A stretch of DNA of 64,000 nt, from NCBI RefSeq assembly GCF_024752355.1, contig NZ_JANTHZ010000015.1, positions 1 through 64,000 on the forward strand. The letters are read 5' to 3'. Shown here piece by piece: positions 55,982 to 64,000 of the stretch. The position numbers and the translations under genes are program-made. The notes under the pieces are model-generated. The model was not told the origin of the DNA and made no database searches. It worked only from the letters and a program-made list of their open reading frames with translations. The stretch comes from Ancylobacter mangrovi. GTDB taxonomy: Bacteria; Pseudomonadota; Alphaproteobacteria; Rhizobiales; Xanthobacteraceae. The stretch's first letter is position 1, and each line of letters begins with the position of its first letter.

Positions 55982-58684
55982 TCAGGCCGAGACGAATTCG
56001 AGCGGGATGACGAGCGTTTGCCCGTCGCCCGTCACGGGGTGCGAGCCGTCTGCGGTGGTGATGATGAGCTGGTCCGATCCGGCGGCGACGGCGGCGGACA
56101 GGAGCAATCCGGCGCTGGTGTTCTGGCCGGGCTTGGCGGTCGATATACGCGCCGCGAACGGCAGCGTGACGGCGATGCCGTTCGCGGCCGACCCGTTGGC
56201 GCCCACCGTCACCGTGACGGCGCCCATGACGTGGTCGAAGACGGCGCTGCAATCGAAAGCCGCCGTCGCCGAACCGATCGTCCCGGAGACACCCGCCACG
56301 GCGAGGCCGGTATGGTTTCCGCTCTTGGTGTCGTTGAAGGTCGCCTTCCTTGTGTCGCGCGCCGTGATCGAGCAGTTCTTGAGCCGCCCGGCCAGGTCCA
56401 ACGCGTCGACGATCGCCGATCCGCCATAGGAATAGACGTTCTGCCCACCCGGGCAGTCGAGCGCCAGCGCATCGTGGATCTGCCCGATACTGTTGAACTC
56501 GCGCAGGCCGATGGCGAGGCTGCCGGTTCCCGCATTGGCATAGATTATGCGCCCGACACCATTTGTATGGTGCGTATTCAGGGCGAAGCCGTCCATGCTC
56601 GCATCGAGGTCAAACGTCTCGATATTGATGTTTCCGTCGTTCCCCGACCCCTCGAACGAGAAGTTGAACACCATGTCGTTCATCATTGGGTGGGTCGGAT
56701 CGTCGAAATAGATGCCGATCTGCATCTGGCCGTAATTGACGATGTAGCAGGTCTCGAACTTGAACTGGTTGGCCCTCGTCAGAATAAGAGACGGCTTGGT
56801 CTGGCATTTGACCAGAAGCCCTTCGGCGACATAGGTGCTGAAGGTCGAGGTGTCGAGGTCGACGGTGATCTCGTTGCCGACGATCGAAAGGATTTCCGCG
56901 CGCTCCTTCCATACCTCCACCATGCCCTGGACATCGACGCTGAAGGTCACGAGATCGCCCACCTCGAGCGGGGTGGCCGACATGTCGGAAAAGGTTATGA
57001 CGGCATTGGCGGCCTTGGTGATGCCGGTGATCTTCGCCCCCACCGATGGCACATAGATCCAGCTGTCGCGCAGGAAGGTATTGTTCCCGTGGCTGACCGG
57101 ACCCGAGCGCAGGGTCGTGAATTCCGAAGTGACGGGGAGAAGCGACGTGTTGCCGATATGGATGCCGATCCCCGCGTCATATTGCGAGTTGCACCAGATA
57201 TTCTGGTGAGCGGTGTTCTCTTCCTGCCCGTAGGAAAGATAGGCCGCCTCGCTGAAGAAGCCGAGCGTGGAACAGCCCTGAAACAGGCCCTTTCCGCACC
57301 CCCTCAAGGTGGAGGGGCCGGAGATCCAGGCATGGGAGGGCATGTCGTTCTCGTCGCCGATCCACGCCACGTTCGTGATCGTGTAGCCGCTGGAGCCGGA
57401 CAGATCGAACATCGGCTTGCCGGCGCACTTGCCGAGAAAGAGGCCACCCCGGATACGCCACCCATAGGAGGCTATCTCGGTGAGATCGATCGTATCGGTG
57501 ATAAGGAACGGACCGCCGCTGAGATCGAGGAAAACGCCCATTGCATTGGCGCCCCAGGCCGGGTCGAGCGACGTGAGGGAGCTGTTGAGGCCCAGGATCG
57601 CCCTCACGGCATCCACCGCCGACTGGACGGCGGCGGTATCGTCGTTCACCCCGTCGCCCTTGGCGAAGAAGTCGAAAGGCGAGATGGCGCCGCGCGCGCG
57701 CGCGAAGTTGACGCGCTGCCACCATGCGCCGTCGAAGCTCTGGATATCGCCGGTCAGGCTGTCGGCGCGCCGGAAATAGCCGCCCATGCCGTCATGGGGC
57801 GCGTCCTCGCCCAGCACCCGCACTGCGTCCGGCGAAACACCGATGGTTGCCGCCTCGAGATCGCCGATCGTCGAGAAGGTCAGGGACGCGGCCGCGTCAA
57901 GCTCGCCCTCGATCGCCGCCAGGCGACTTCCCGCGTTGAGGCTCTCCAGCGCGTCGACGCGGCCGGAAAAGCTCGACAGGTCGGGCGACCACAGCTCGTT
58001 GTCGGTCACGTCGCTGGCGGCTATCACCTCGATATCGGTCTTCTGCGACGTTCCCCACGTTTCCACATAGAGGCGGTAATAGCGCGCCGTGCCGGGCGCG
58101 ACGACGTCGACGCCGGTGCCCGCGGCGGCCGCGAAGATCTTCTCCACCGAAGTGCGTCCGCCTGAGACGATCAGATCATCCCAGACATGCAGGTCGGTCG
58201 AGGAAATGTACTCGCGCGAGGCGGTGTACCACGCGATCCTGAGCGCGACGGCGTCGCCGGACGGATCGCCGGTATCGACGTTTCGCTGCACCACGGCCCG
58301 GGCGCGGTAGGTCCGGCTCGGTTCGACGGCCCGCAGGCCGCGCCCGGCGATCAGCGCGCTTCCCGTGAGCCGGGCCACACGCCCCCGGCTGGACGTGACG
58401 ACCCAGGCCGGCGGGACCGACGGCGCCGTCGCCTCGTCGCCTGTCAGGCCGCTCGCGAAACGCTCGGGCGACACGCCGGGACGGTTCGCGTCCGTGGCAT
58501 CCACACGCGCGCGGATCGCCGCCTCAGCCGCGATCGCCGACATCCGGGCCGAGACCTCGAGATTGATCTGGAGCTGTAGCGCGGCGTCCTTGGAATCGAG
58601 CCGCGCCAGCATCGCACCGGCCTGGTCGCCGAGCGCGTTGATGTAGTCGACGACGTCCTGATGGGTCGACGGGATAAGGGGCAT
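55982..58684 (-). CDS. Tailspike protein (beta-helix type)
   Basis: A 900-residue protein. The first 70 residues are helical (DVVDYINALGDQAGAMLARL), probably the particle-binding or trimer region. A carbohydrate-type beta domain (about 90-230) follows. The central part begins ARGAISPFDFFAKGDGVNDD and TAAVQSAVDAV, the typical entry to a pectate-lyase-like right-handed beta-helix. Such spikes bind and often cut host surface polysaccharide. Specificity is unknown. Confidence 0.85.
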   Translation of the reverse strand: MPLIPSTHQDVVDYINALGDQAGAMLARLDSKDAALQLQINLEVSARMSAIAAEAAIRARVDATDANRPGVSPERFASGLTGDEATAPSVPPAWVVTSSRGRVARLTGSALIAGRGLRAVEPSRTYRARAVVQRNVDTGDPSGDAVALRIAWYTASREYISSTDLHVWDDLIVSGGRTSVEKIFAAAAGTGVDVVAPGTARYYRLYVETWGTSQKTDIEVIAASDVTDNELWSPDLSSFSGRVDALESLNAGSRLAAIEGELDAAASLTFSTIGDLEAATIGVSPDAVRVLGEDAPHDGMGGYFRRADSLTGDIQSFDGAWWQRVNFARARGAISPFDFFAKGDGVNDDTAAVQSAVDAVRAILGLNSSLTSLDPAWGANAMGVFLDLSGGPFLITDTIDLTEIASYGWRIRGGLFLGKCAGKPMFDLSGSSGYTITNVAWIGDENDMPSHAWISGPSTLRGCGKGLFQGCSTLGFFSEAAYLSYGQEENTAHQNIWCNSQYDAGIGIHIGNTSLLPVTSEFTTLRSGPVSHGNNTFLRDSWIYVPSVGAKITGITKAANAVITFSDMSATPLEVGDLVTFSVDVQGMVEVWKERAEILSIVGNEITVDLDTSTFSTYVAEGLLVKCQTKPSLILTRANQFKFETCYIVNYGQMQIGIYFDDPTHPMMNDMVFNFSFEGSGNDGNINIETFDLDASMDGFALNTHHTNGVGRIIYANAGTGSLAIGLREFNSIGQIHDALALDCPGGQNVYSYGGSAIVDALDLAGRLKNCSITARDTRKATFNDTKSGNHTGLAVAGVSGTIGSATAAFDCSAVFDHVMGAVTVTVGANGSAANGIAVTLPFAARISTAKPGQNTSAGLLLSAAVAAGSDQLIITTADGSHPVTGDGQTLVIPLEFVSA

Positions 58685-58703
58685 GAGCGGTCCTCGGAGT
58701 GGA

Positions 58704-59369
58704 TCAGAGCGCTTCGACGAGCGTTAGGGTCGGGTCGGCGAACTTGCCGAGGTCGAGGTCGAGCGGGATCGACGACAAGCCCTCCGGCCAGCACTGCAGG
58801 CGCAAGTTCTGAAACGACAGGCGCGTACCGGCAGGCGCGGCGGCACGCAGCGGCGGCAGGAACCACAGTTGAACCGGCGTCACCCCCAGCGTCGGCGCCG
58901 GCCACGGCTCCCCGCCCGTCCATGCGTCCGCATCGAGCCAGTTGTCCTGTGCCTCGCCGGGCGCCGTCACTGCCACCACGCGGTAAAGACGATCGCCGAT
59001 CGAGAACATTGCCCCCGGCTCGGCCTCGATCCCGTAGATCGCGACCAGCGCCGACACCGAGCCAATCGGCACGGGCGAGAGCACGGTCGCGCTGCTGCCC
59101 GCCGCGTCGGCACCCGTTGCTCGGTGCATGTCGTAGACTGTGGCGACAACGGCCTCGCCGGCTTTCATCCGCGTCACTAGCGCCCGCCAGGCGAGCACCT
59201 GTTCTCGACTGCGAATGGCGAAGGTGTAGGAAAGGCGCCAATAGCCCGCATCGGAGAGCACGCGCTGCTCGAGGCCGTTGCTGGTCCGCCCGCCGGTGGC
59301 ATAGGACGCCACGAGTTCCGGATCGGTGATCTGGCTCGGCTTGAGCGAGGAAGGCCAGGTTGCGGTCAT
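58704..59369 (-). CDS. Phage tail protein of unknown function
   Basis: A 221-residue protein (TATWPSSLKPSQITDPELVA; WRLSYTFAIRSREQVLAWRA). It overlaps the J-like gene by four bases (ATGA) and precedes the tailspike, so probably links tail tip and spike. Family not recognised. Confidence 0.75.
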   Translation of the reverse strand: MTATWPSSLKPSQITDPELVASYATGGRTSNGLEQRVLSDAGYWRLSYTFAIRSREQVLAWRALVTRMKAGEAVVATVYDMHRATGADAAGSSATVLSPVPIGSVSALVAIYGIEAEPGAMFSIGDRLYRVVAVTAPGEAQDNWLDADAWTGGEPWPAPTLGVTPVQLWFLPPLRAAAPAGTRLSFQNLRLQCWPEGLSSIPLDLDLGKFADPTLTLVEAL

Positions 59370-61462
59370 GGCAGCGTGATAAAGTTCGGGCCGTCGGCGG
59401 CCGATTGCACACCCGACCCGTTCTCCACCTTCACCCAGTAGTACCAGGTGCCGGAACCGGGAGCGGGGTCGACGAAGGAGAGGACGGCATTCGGGCCGCC
59501 ATAGATCGGGCCGGAGATCTCGTCCGCGCCGGCGAAGCTGCCGTCCGTGTCGCGGTAGACCCGTCCGGCAACGACATTCCGCGAGTTCGGGTTGCGCCAG
59601 GTGATCGTGGCATTGGTCGTGCCGTTGACGCTGGTGATGCTCGGCGCCGCGGGGGCCGTGTTGTCCGCCGTCGCCACGATCCCGGAGATCACCGCCCAGG
59701 TCGAGGCGCTGCCGGCACCGACGTTCCGGCCGCGCACATTGTAGGTGGCGCCGTCGACGACACCGACGATCTGCAGCTTTTCCTCGCCGTCGTCGACGCT
59801 CCCGCCGGGCTGCCAGATCCCATCCGCCTGGTTGGCGTACTGGACCTCGACCCGCAGTCCCGGCTGCGCGGCCTGCGTCCACGTCGTGATGATGGCCGGT
59901 GCCGAGGTGCTGCCGGACACCGCCACCGATCCGCCGGTGGCGTTGAAGCCGGTCGGCAGCGGCAGGCTGGTTTCCGGCACCGCCTCCGCGGCGGTCGGCG
60001 CGGTCCCCTCCTCGGTGGCCGGGTCGAAGCTGTAGGCCGCGCCGGAGAACGAGGCGATGGACAGGGTCACCGACATGCTCGCCATGTCGAAGTCGACCCC
60101 GGTGACCTCGAACGTCTCGTTCACCTCGAGATCGGCGATGATGACGCGGATCCATCTCTCGTCCCAGGCCCGGAGCCCGGCGAGGGTGGTGTGGATCGTC
60201 CCCTGCCAGCGCGGCGAGCCGCGAAAGGCGGCGATCTTCATCAGCCGGCGGGCGAGGTTGTGGTGCTGGATCTCGAAGGCCTCGATCGTGGTCGAGCGCA
60301 CTTGGCCATAGGCCGCGATCTCACTCTCGATCCGCCACGGTTCGGCCTCGACCTCGGCGAAATACTGGCCGGGATCGGTGTACTTCAGGCGGTACTCGTT
60401 CGCCTCGCGCAGCGGCCCGCCGCCATCCGAGAGCGAGAAGTCGATGATCTGGTCGTCGGTGATCGTCACCGTGGGGTCGGCCCACACCCCGACCCGGAAG
60501 CCGATCCGCCCGTCGGGCCGGAGCCGGATGTCGCCGTCGCACATCGTGATCAGCCGCGAGAGGATGCTCTGCGGCTCGGCGTCGAACTGGTAGCTGAGCG
60601 CCCCGAAATAGCGCGGCACCGTACCGCCGGCCTTGACCGGCACCGCAGCGTCGCAGGCATTGGCGGCCGCGATGAAGTCCGCATCGTCGATATAGGCCGG
60701 GTCGATCTGCAGCCCGTCCGCATGGGTCAGGTAGTCGCGCAGGAACAGCGCCGGATTGGTGCTGTAGACCACGCTCGCGCTGCGCGGGTCATAGGTTTCC
60801 GCCGCTTCGAAGATACCTTGAAGCGACGGAATGCGGTTCGGGTAGACGTCGGCGATGATCTCGGCATCGGCGTTGCGCGCCAGCAGATACGCATGGGCGA
60901 TGCCGTCGCCGCGATGACCGGTCGTCCAGTAGGGATCGCCCAGCGCGGCGACGAGGCTCGCATAGGCAGCCTGCGAGGCCGAACCGTCCCGCTGCTCGAT
61001 CTTGACCGTGTTCGCGGGATAGGGCGCCGTGACCACCCATCCCGACACGTCGATGCCGACCCCGCGCCCGTCGATCACCCAGCCGAGCTGGGCGTGCATC
61101 TTCTGGCTGCCGAAGGCGACGACCTGGTGCAGGTCGCCGTCCTTGGTCTCGATCATGGCGAGCGACCCGCCGATCATCACCTGCCCGTAATGGCGCCAGC
61201 GCGGCCCGACCGAATTGCGCAGCGTGGTCTTGACGTCCTGCGGCTTCGGGGCGCCCGACGAACGGCTGAAGAGCGCGTTGGCGGCGTAGGAAATACCGAT
61301 CGTGAGCCCGAGGGCGATCGCGCTCGATGCAATCGCGATAGTTCCCGCCGTCGCCGTCGCCGGCAGCAGCGCGAAGGCGAGATAGGCGCCCACGGCCTGC
61401 GGCATGGCAGCGGCGGGAAGCACGGACGCCACCAGCAGCACCGCGATGAAAAAAAGGCGCAT
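59366..61462 (-). CDS. Central tail tip protein (host specificity J-like)
   Basis: A 698-residue protein. The N-terminus is hydrophobic and signal-like (RLFFIAVLLVASVLPAAAMP), then a membrane-like stretch (TIAIASSAIALGLTIGISYA) as in many tail tip proteins. The middle forms hub domains; the C-terminal third holds two fibronectin-type III repeats (APSITSVNGTTNATITWRNP). Gene order with the hub and NlpC-like genes agrees with a phage lambda J-type protein. Confidence 0.85.
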   Translation of the reverse strand: MRLFFIAVLLVASVLPAAAMPQAVGAYLAFALLPATATAGTIAIASSAIALGLTIGISYAANALFSRSSGAPKPQDVKTTLRNSVGPRWRHYGQVMIGGSLAMIETKDGDLHQVVAFGSQKMHAQLGWVIDGRGVGIDVSGWVVTAPYPANTVKIEQRDGSASQAAYASLVAALGDPYWTTGHRGDGIAHAYLLARNADAEIIADVYPNRIPSLQGIFEAAETYDPRSASVVYSTNPALFLRDYLTHADGLQIDPAYIDDADFIAAANACDAAVPVKAGGTVPRYFGALSYQFDAEPQSILSRLITMCDGDIRLRPDGRIGFRVGVWADPTVTITDDQIIDFSLSDGGGPLREANEYRLKYTDPGQYFAEVEAEPWRIESEIAAYGQVRSTTIEAFEIQHHNLARRLMKIAAFRGSPRWQGTIHTTLAGLRAWDERWIRVIIADLEVNETFEVTGVDFDMASMSVTLSIASFSGAAYSFDPATEEGTAPTAAEAVPETSLPLPTGFNATGGSVAVSGSTSAPAIITTWTQAAQPGLRVEVQYANQADGIWQPGGSVDDGEEKLQIVGVVDGATYNVRGRNVGAGSASTWAVISGIVATADNTAPAAPSITSVNGTTNATITWRNPNSRNVVAGRVYRDTDGSFAGADEISGPIYGGPNAVLSFVDPAPGSGTWYYWVKVENGSGVQSAADGPNFITLP

Positions 61463-61855
61463 TCACACGCTCCACATGGCGACAAGATGGGGATGGGCGA
61501 CCGCGACGATCCCGCTCTCGGACTTCGCCGCCCAGCGCATCCCCGGCGTACAGACCATCGCCAGGTGCTCGTCGCGCTGGCGCACGATTCCGAAGGCGCC
61601 GGGCCGCGCCTCATTGAGCCGGGATGCGCCGGCCGACGCGGCGAGGCGGGCCACCAGCCTGAGAAGCCCGCCTTCCCGCACCAGGACCGCGCGGCATTCC
61701 TCGCGCGTGGCATAGGTGCCGCGCAGGGGCGCGGCGGGATCGTGGCCATGGTTCGCCAGCCACCAGTCCGCCACCGTGAGCGCGCAGTCGAACCGTCCCC
61801 AGGCGAACGGCTCGGAAGCCATCCGCCGGAGAAAGGCCGTAAGATCCGCCGTCAT
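61463..61855 (-). CDS. DUF6950-like tail assembly protein
   Basis: A 130-residue protein. The pattern EPFAWGRFDCALTVADWWLA with conserved Cys and a later His is typical of DUF6950, related to NlpC/P60 peptidases that process peptidoglycan at tail tips. It lies between hub and J-like genes, the place of lambda K and gene transfer agent g14. Confidence 0.75.
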   Translation of the reverse strand: MTADLTAFLRRMASEPFAWGRFDCALTVADWWLANHGHDPAAPLRGTYATREECRAVLVREGGLLRLVARLAASAGASRLNEARPGAFGIVRQRDEHLAMVCTPGMRWAAKSESGIVAVAHPHLVAMWSV

Positions 61856-62430
61856 GGCCAGTTGATCACCCTGCCCTCGATCCCGGCGACGCGATCGAAG
61901 AACCGGTCGCCCGGCGAGCGCGCCTTCTGGTCGGCATCGGTGTAGAAGCCGTGGCGCGGCCGGCGATTATTGATGAACGGTCCTTCGGCGCGCACCGAGA
62001 CCGTGTAGACGTGCCGCATGTTGCTGTCGTCCCAGCTCCGGCTCGCGGTCATGGTCTTGAGCTGGGCGAAGCGGAACGGCATCGGCAGGTCGAGCGGCTG
62101 CCAGGACTCGTCGAAGAACTGCCAGAACACGATGACGACCGCGTCGTACCAGTTCGCCCGGTCGCCCTTCACCTTGGCGGCGAAGTCCGCATCCACGCCC
62201 GACACCGTCAGGTCGAGCGGCGCGGCCGCGCCGTTCACCGACTGCCCGAGGCCGGAAATGTCGCCGACCACGCGAAGCCCGGACCAGAGATAGCCGTCAT
62301 TCGTGCGCAGCGCGCGCGCCCCATTCCACAGCCGCACGGCGCCGGTGGGGAAGTCGAAGCGTACGAGTATGCCGCAGCGGACCAGTCGACCGCCCAGCTG
62401 GGCGTCGATGGCAGCGGGGAAATCAGCCAT
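61852..62430 (-). CDS. Baseplate hub-like protein
   Basis: A 192-residue protein. ADFPAAIDAQLGGRLVRCGI, LVRFDFPTGAVRLWNG and a C-terminal DRFFDRVAGIEGRVINWP suggest a hub/minor tail protein. It overlaps the next gene by four bases. Start at 62430. Confidence 0.75.
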   Translation of the reverse strand: MADFPAAIDAQLGGRLVRCGILVRFDFPTGAVRLWNGARALRTNDGYLWSGLRVVGDISGLGQSVNGAAAPLDLTVSGVDADFAAKVKGDRANWYDAVVIVFWQFFDESWQPLDLPMPFRFAQLKTMTASRSWDDSNMRHVYTVSVRAEGPFINNRRPRHGFYTDADQKARSPGDRFFDRVAGIEGRVINWP

Positions 62431-62565
62431 GCAATTAATCCATGGATCGGTAGGGCCGTGCCAAAGGCCCGGCGGCGCCAATGATGCGATGATTATTCAG
62501 TCGGAGGCGTCGGCCATCGACACTTTCGGCAACGCTGTTACCGTTGCGACTTGAGGGAGGCGACA

Positions 62566-63021
62566 ATGACACTTAAGGCGCTAACGGTCGTCGCGGCCGT
62601 GACTTTGATCACAGCATGCACTCCGAATATCAAGTATGTCGCAGACACCTATAAGGACATTCCGCGTACAGTATATAAGGTGCCGCCAAATGATGGATTG
62701 CCTGCTGTCCGTGAGCTTCCAAGTGGAAAGATCGCAGATGTTTCTAAGGCGTACATCATCTTCGATAACACCTCTGTTGGAAAGCTGATGATATTGCCTT
62801 CTGAACAGGACATAGCATCAGCCGGAGTTGTCCGCGGATACACCTTTGGGGCCGTAGATCTTATCCCGACAGAGGATGCATTCCGCGAAGCGGCATCCGG
62901 ATATTTGCGATCATCCGGAAGGCAATGCGAAATCATCTCGATCCGTGAGATGGACGAGCCCGTCCACGAAATCTCCTACTCGTGCTCTACCATCGACACA
63001 GGTCAGCCGAGCCCGCTCTGA
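62566..63021 (+). CDS. Low-GC lipoprotein (moron candidate)
   Basis: A 151-residue lipoprotein. The signal TLKALTVVAAVTLITAC ends in a lipobox (Cys near residue 18). The rest is a soluble domain with Cys residues (GYLRSSGRQCEIISIREMDE). GC is near half, much lower than the flanking tail genes. It is on the opposite strand and overlaps the tape-measure end by 19 bases. GGGAGG precedes the ATG. Likely expressed by the lysogen; may change the host surface or exclude phages. Family unknown. Confidence 0.8.
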   Translation: MTLKALTVVAAVTLITACTPNIKYVADTYKDIPRTVYKVPPNDGLPAVRELPSGKIADVSKAYIIFDNTSVGKLMILPSEQDIASAGVVRGYTFGAVDLIPTEDAFREAASGYLRSSGRQCEIISIREMDEPVHEISYSCSTIDTGQPSPL

Positions 63022-64000
63022 GCTGGTGCGCGGAGGCGATCCTCGGAAACCCAGCCCGAAACGTTGCCACGCACCTGCGTGACGACCTTCCGGTTGTTTT
63101 CGTCGAGGATCCGACGGAACTGCTGCTCGCTCATCTGCGAGCCGCGCGCGTCGATGTTGTAAACGGGGGCGAAGGTGTTCCCCGTGGAGGAACCCGCAGC
63201 ATGAACGCCTCCCGGCGCGGAAAACTGGCGCGCCGTGGCACCTATCTCCTGCCGTTCCGCGTAGCCCCCCTCCGCATATCCCTTCTTCAGGCTGCGATGC
63301 AGCATGTCGAGATGGCCGACGCCCGCTTGACGGACGGCTGCCTGGGAGAAGACGAATTCGCCCCTGTGAACGACGCCCGCCGGCTCGTTCCGGCCGCCGG
63401 CGCCCGTATAGCCGCCCGTGTCGAAGCCGGGGAGTAGGCCGAAGAGACCGCCGCCATTCCCGCCACCGAACAGCCCGACCATGGCCTGCCGCGCTGCATA
63501 GCGCGCCAGATCCGAGATCATGCTGTCGACGAGGCTCTTGAAGTCCAGCTTGCCCGTGCTGGCGAAGTCGGCGAACGCGTCCTCGAGCGAACCGAACACC
63601 CCCTGCACCAGGTCGGCCGTGCGCTCGGCCTCCGTGCCGAGGGAATCGAAGTAACGCATCGTTCCGAGCTGCAGGCCGCTCAGCGGGTCAGACGATTTCC
63701 CCAGCCGGTCCATCAGGTCCTGCTTCTCGGCATCCGCCAGCGCCTCGGCGGCCTTCGAGGCGTTGCGCGTATACGTGTCCTGATTGATCGCCCCCTGCGC
63801 CAGCAGATCGTTCAGCTTGGCGATCTCCGCCGCATAGCGCTCCGCCGCGGTGCGGGTCTGCTCATAGTAGCGCTCGGCGTCGCGCAACGTGTCCCGCTGC
63901 GCCCGCGCCGCATCACGGGCTCGCGCGCTTGCCGCCTTGTCGGCCGCTGCGCGAGCCTGCTCCGCGGCGTAGTTCTTGGCCGCCTGCTCCTCGATCTGCT
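63003..64000 (-). CDS. Tail tape measure protein (C-terminal part)
   Basis: The C-terminal 331 residues of a tape measure protein; the frame remains open through the window end. An Ala/Glu/Lys coiled coil is followed by FASTGKLDFKSLVDSMISDL, a lambda tape-measure C-terminal motif, glycine-rich hydrophobic sequence and NEPAGVVHRGEFVF. It sets tail length and helps DNA passage. Confidence 0.88.
   Translation of the reverse strand, partial: QIEEQAAKNYAAEQARAAADKAASARARDAARAQRDTLRDAERYYEQTRTAAERYAAEIAKLNDLLAQGAINQDTYTRNASKAAEALADAEKQDLMDRLGKSSDPLSGLQLGTMRYFDSLGTEAERTADLVQGVFGSLEDAFADFASTGKLDFKSLVDSMISDLARYAARQAMVGLFGGGNGGGLFGLLPGFDTGGYTGAGGRNEPAGVVHRGEFVFSQAAVRQAGVGHLDMLHRSLKKGYAEGGYAERQEIGATARQFSAPGGVHAAGSSTGNTFAPVYNIDARGSQMSEQQFRRILDENNRKVVTQVRGNVSGWVSEDRLRAPAQSGLG

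Larger units (their letters stand above)
48651..64000 (-). mobile_element. Prophage, late (tail and lysis) module
   Basis: Tail and lysis genes run leftward: tape measure, hub, DUF6950, J-like tip, spike, small tail proteins, holin, lysozyme, spanins, DUF1515, terminators. The right end lies beyond the window. The left end is uncertain: either the terminators here or the tRNA-Asp scar at 42530. Small convergent plus-strand genes are interspersed. The order is that of a long-tailed (siphophage-like) virus. Confidence 0.92.

Noticed and set aside
55886..58165. A 759-codon plus-strand frame opposite the tailspike gene
   Set aside because: Antisense shadow; the minus strand encodes a beta-helix spike with a normal composition.

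Overview
The window is GC-rich DNA with Hyphomicrobiales (Rhizobiales) gene order and protein types, most like the Xanthobacteraceae/Ancylobacter-Starkeya group. Pointers are the rpsB gene with a C-terminal helical extension, the short alphaproteobacterial ProRS, DUF1467, ribonuclease J next to a complete nuoA-N operon and birA, and small DUF-type proteins common in this order. The lineage is inferred from gene content and order, not from a search.

Bases 1-7.3 kb (minus strand): the core cluster rpsB-tsf-pyrH-frr-uppS-cdsA-rseP-bamA (ribosome, UMP kinase, undecaprenyl and CDP-diacylglycerol lipid synthesis, site-2 protease, outer-membrane assembly). dxr, usually found between cdsA and rseP in relatives, is missing. 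A good promoter and a leader of about 165 nt precede rpsB. At 7.35-7.49 kb there is a decayed copy of part of dnaE, just beyond the intact dnaE (7.6-11.0 kb). Next come a 32-residue membrane peptide, a membrane-anchored hypothetical protein, lolD, lolC/E and proS.

15.3-33.8 kb (minus strand): a possible small-RNA unit on the plus strand, then DUF1467, methylmalonyl-CoA epimerase, ribonuclease J, biotin ligase and all fourteen nuo genes. A small two-helix membrane protein is inserted between nuoH and nuoI. Bases 34.3-40.2 kb hold a surface-glycan pair: a sugar-nucleotide epimerase and a giant protein of about 1620 residues (methyltransferase, coiled coil, RgpF-like, GT4 and second RgpF-like regions). 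A PAS-GGDEF cyclase and a secreted DUF4189 protein follow.

42.5 kb to the end is accessory DNA. It opens with the 3' half of a tRNA-Asp gene (a classic attachment-site scar) and a large inverted repeat, followed by a low-GC HEPN/RES-domain protein. Between 44.4 and 48.4 kb lie genes that could be cargo or host DNA: two small conserved proteins, a DUF892 ferritin-like protein, and a GAF-PAS-GGDEF-EAL protein. From about 48.65 kb a tailed prophage is read mostly leftward. In transcription order: tape measure (cut by the window end), baseplate hub, DUF6950 peptidase-like protein, J-like tail tip, tailspike, small tail proteins, holin, SAR-type lysozyme, overlapping i-/o-spanins, DUF1515, and tandem terminators. 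Plus-strand insertions in this late region look like morons: a low-GC lipoprotein, two tandem ribbon-helix-helix proteins with a near-consensus promoter, and a tRNA-Leu(UAA). Head, early and integrase genes would lie beyond 64 kb.
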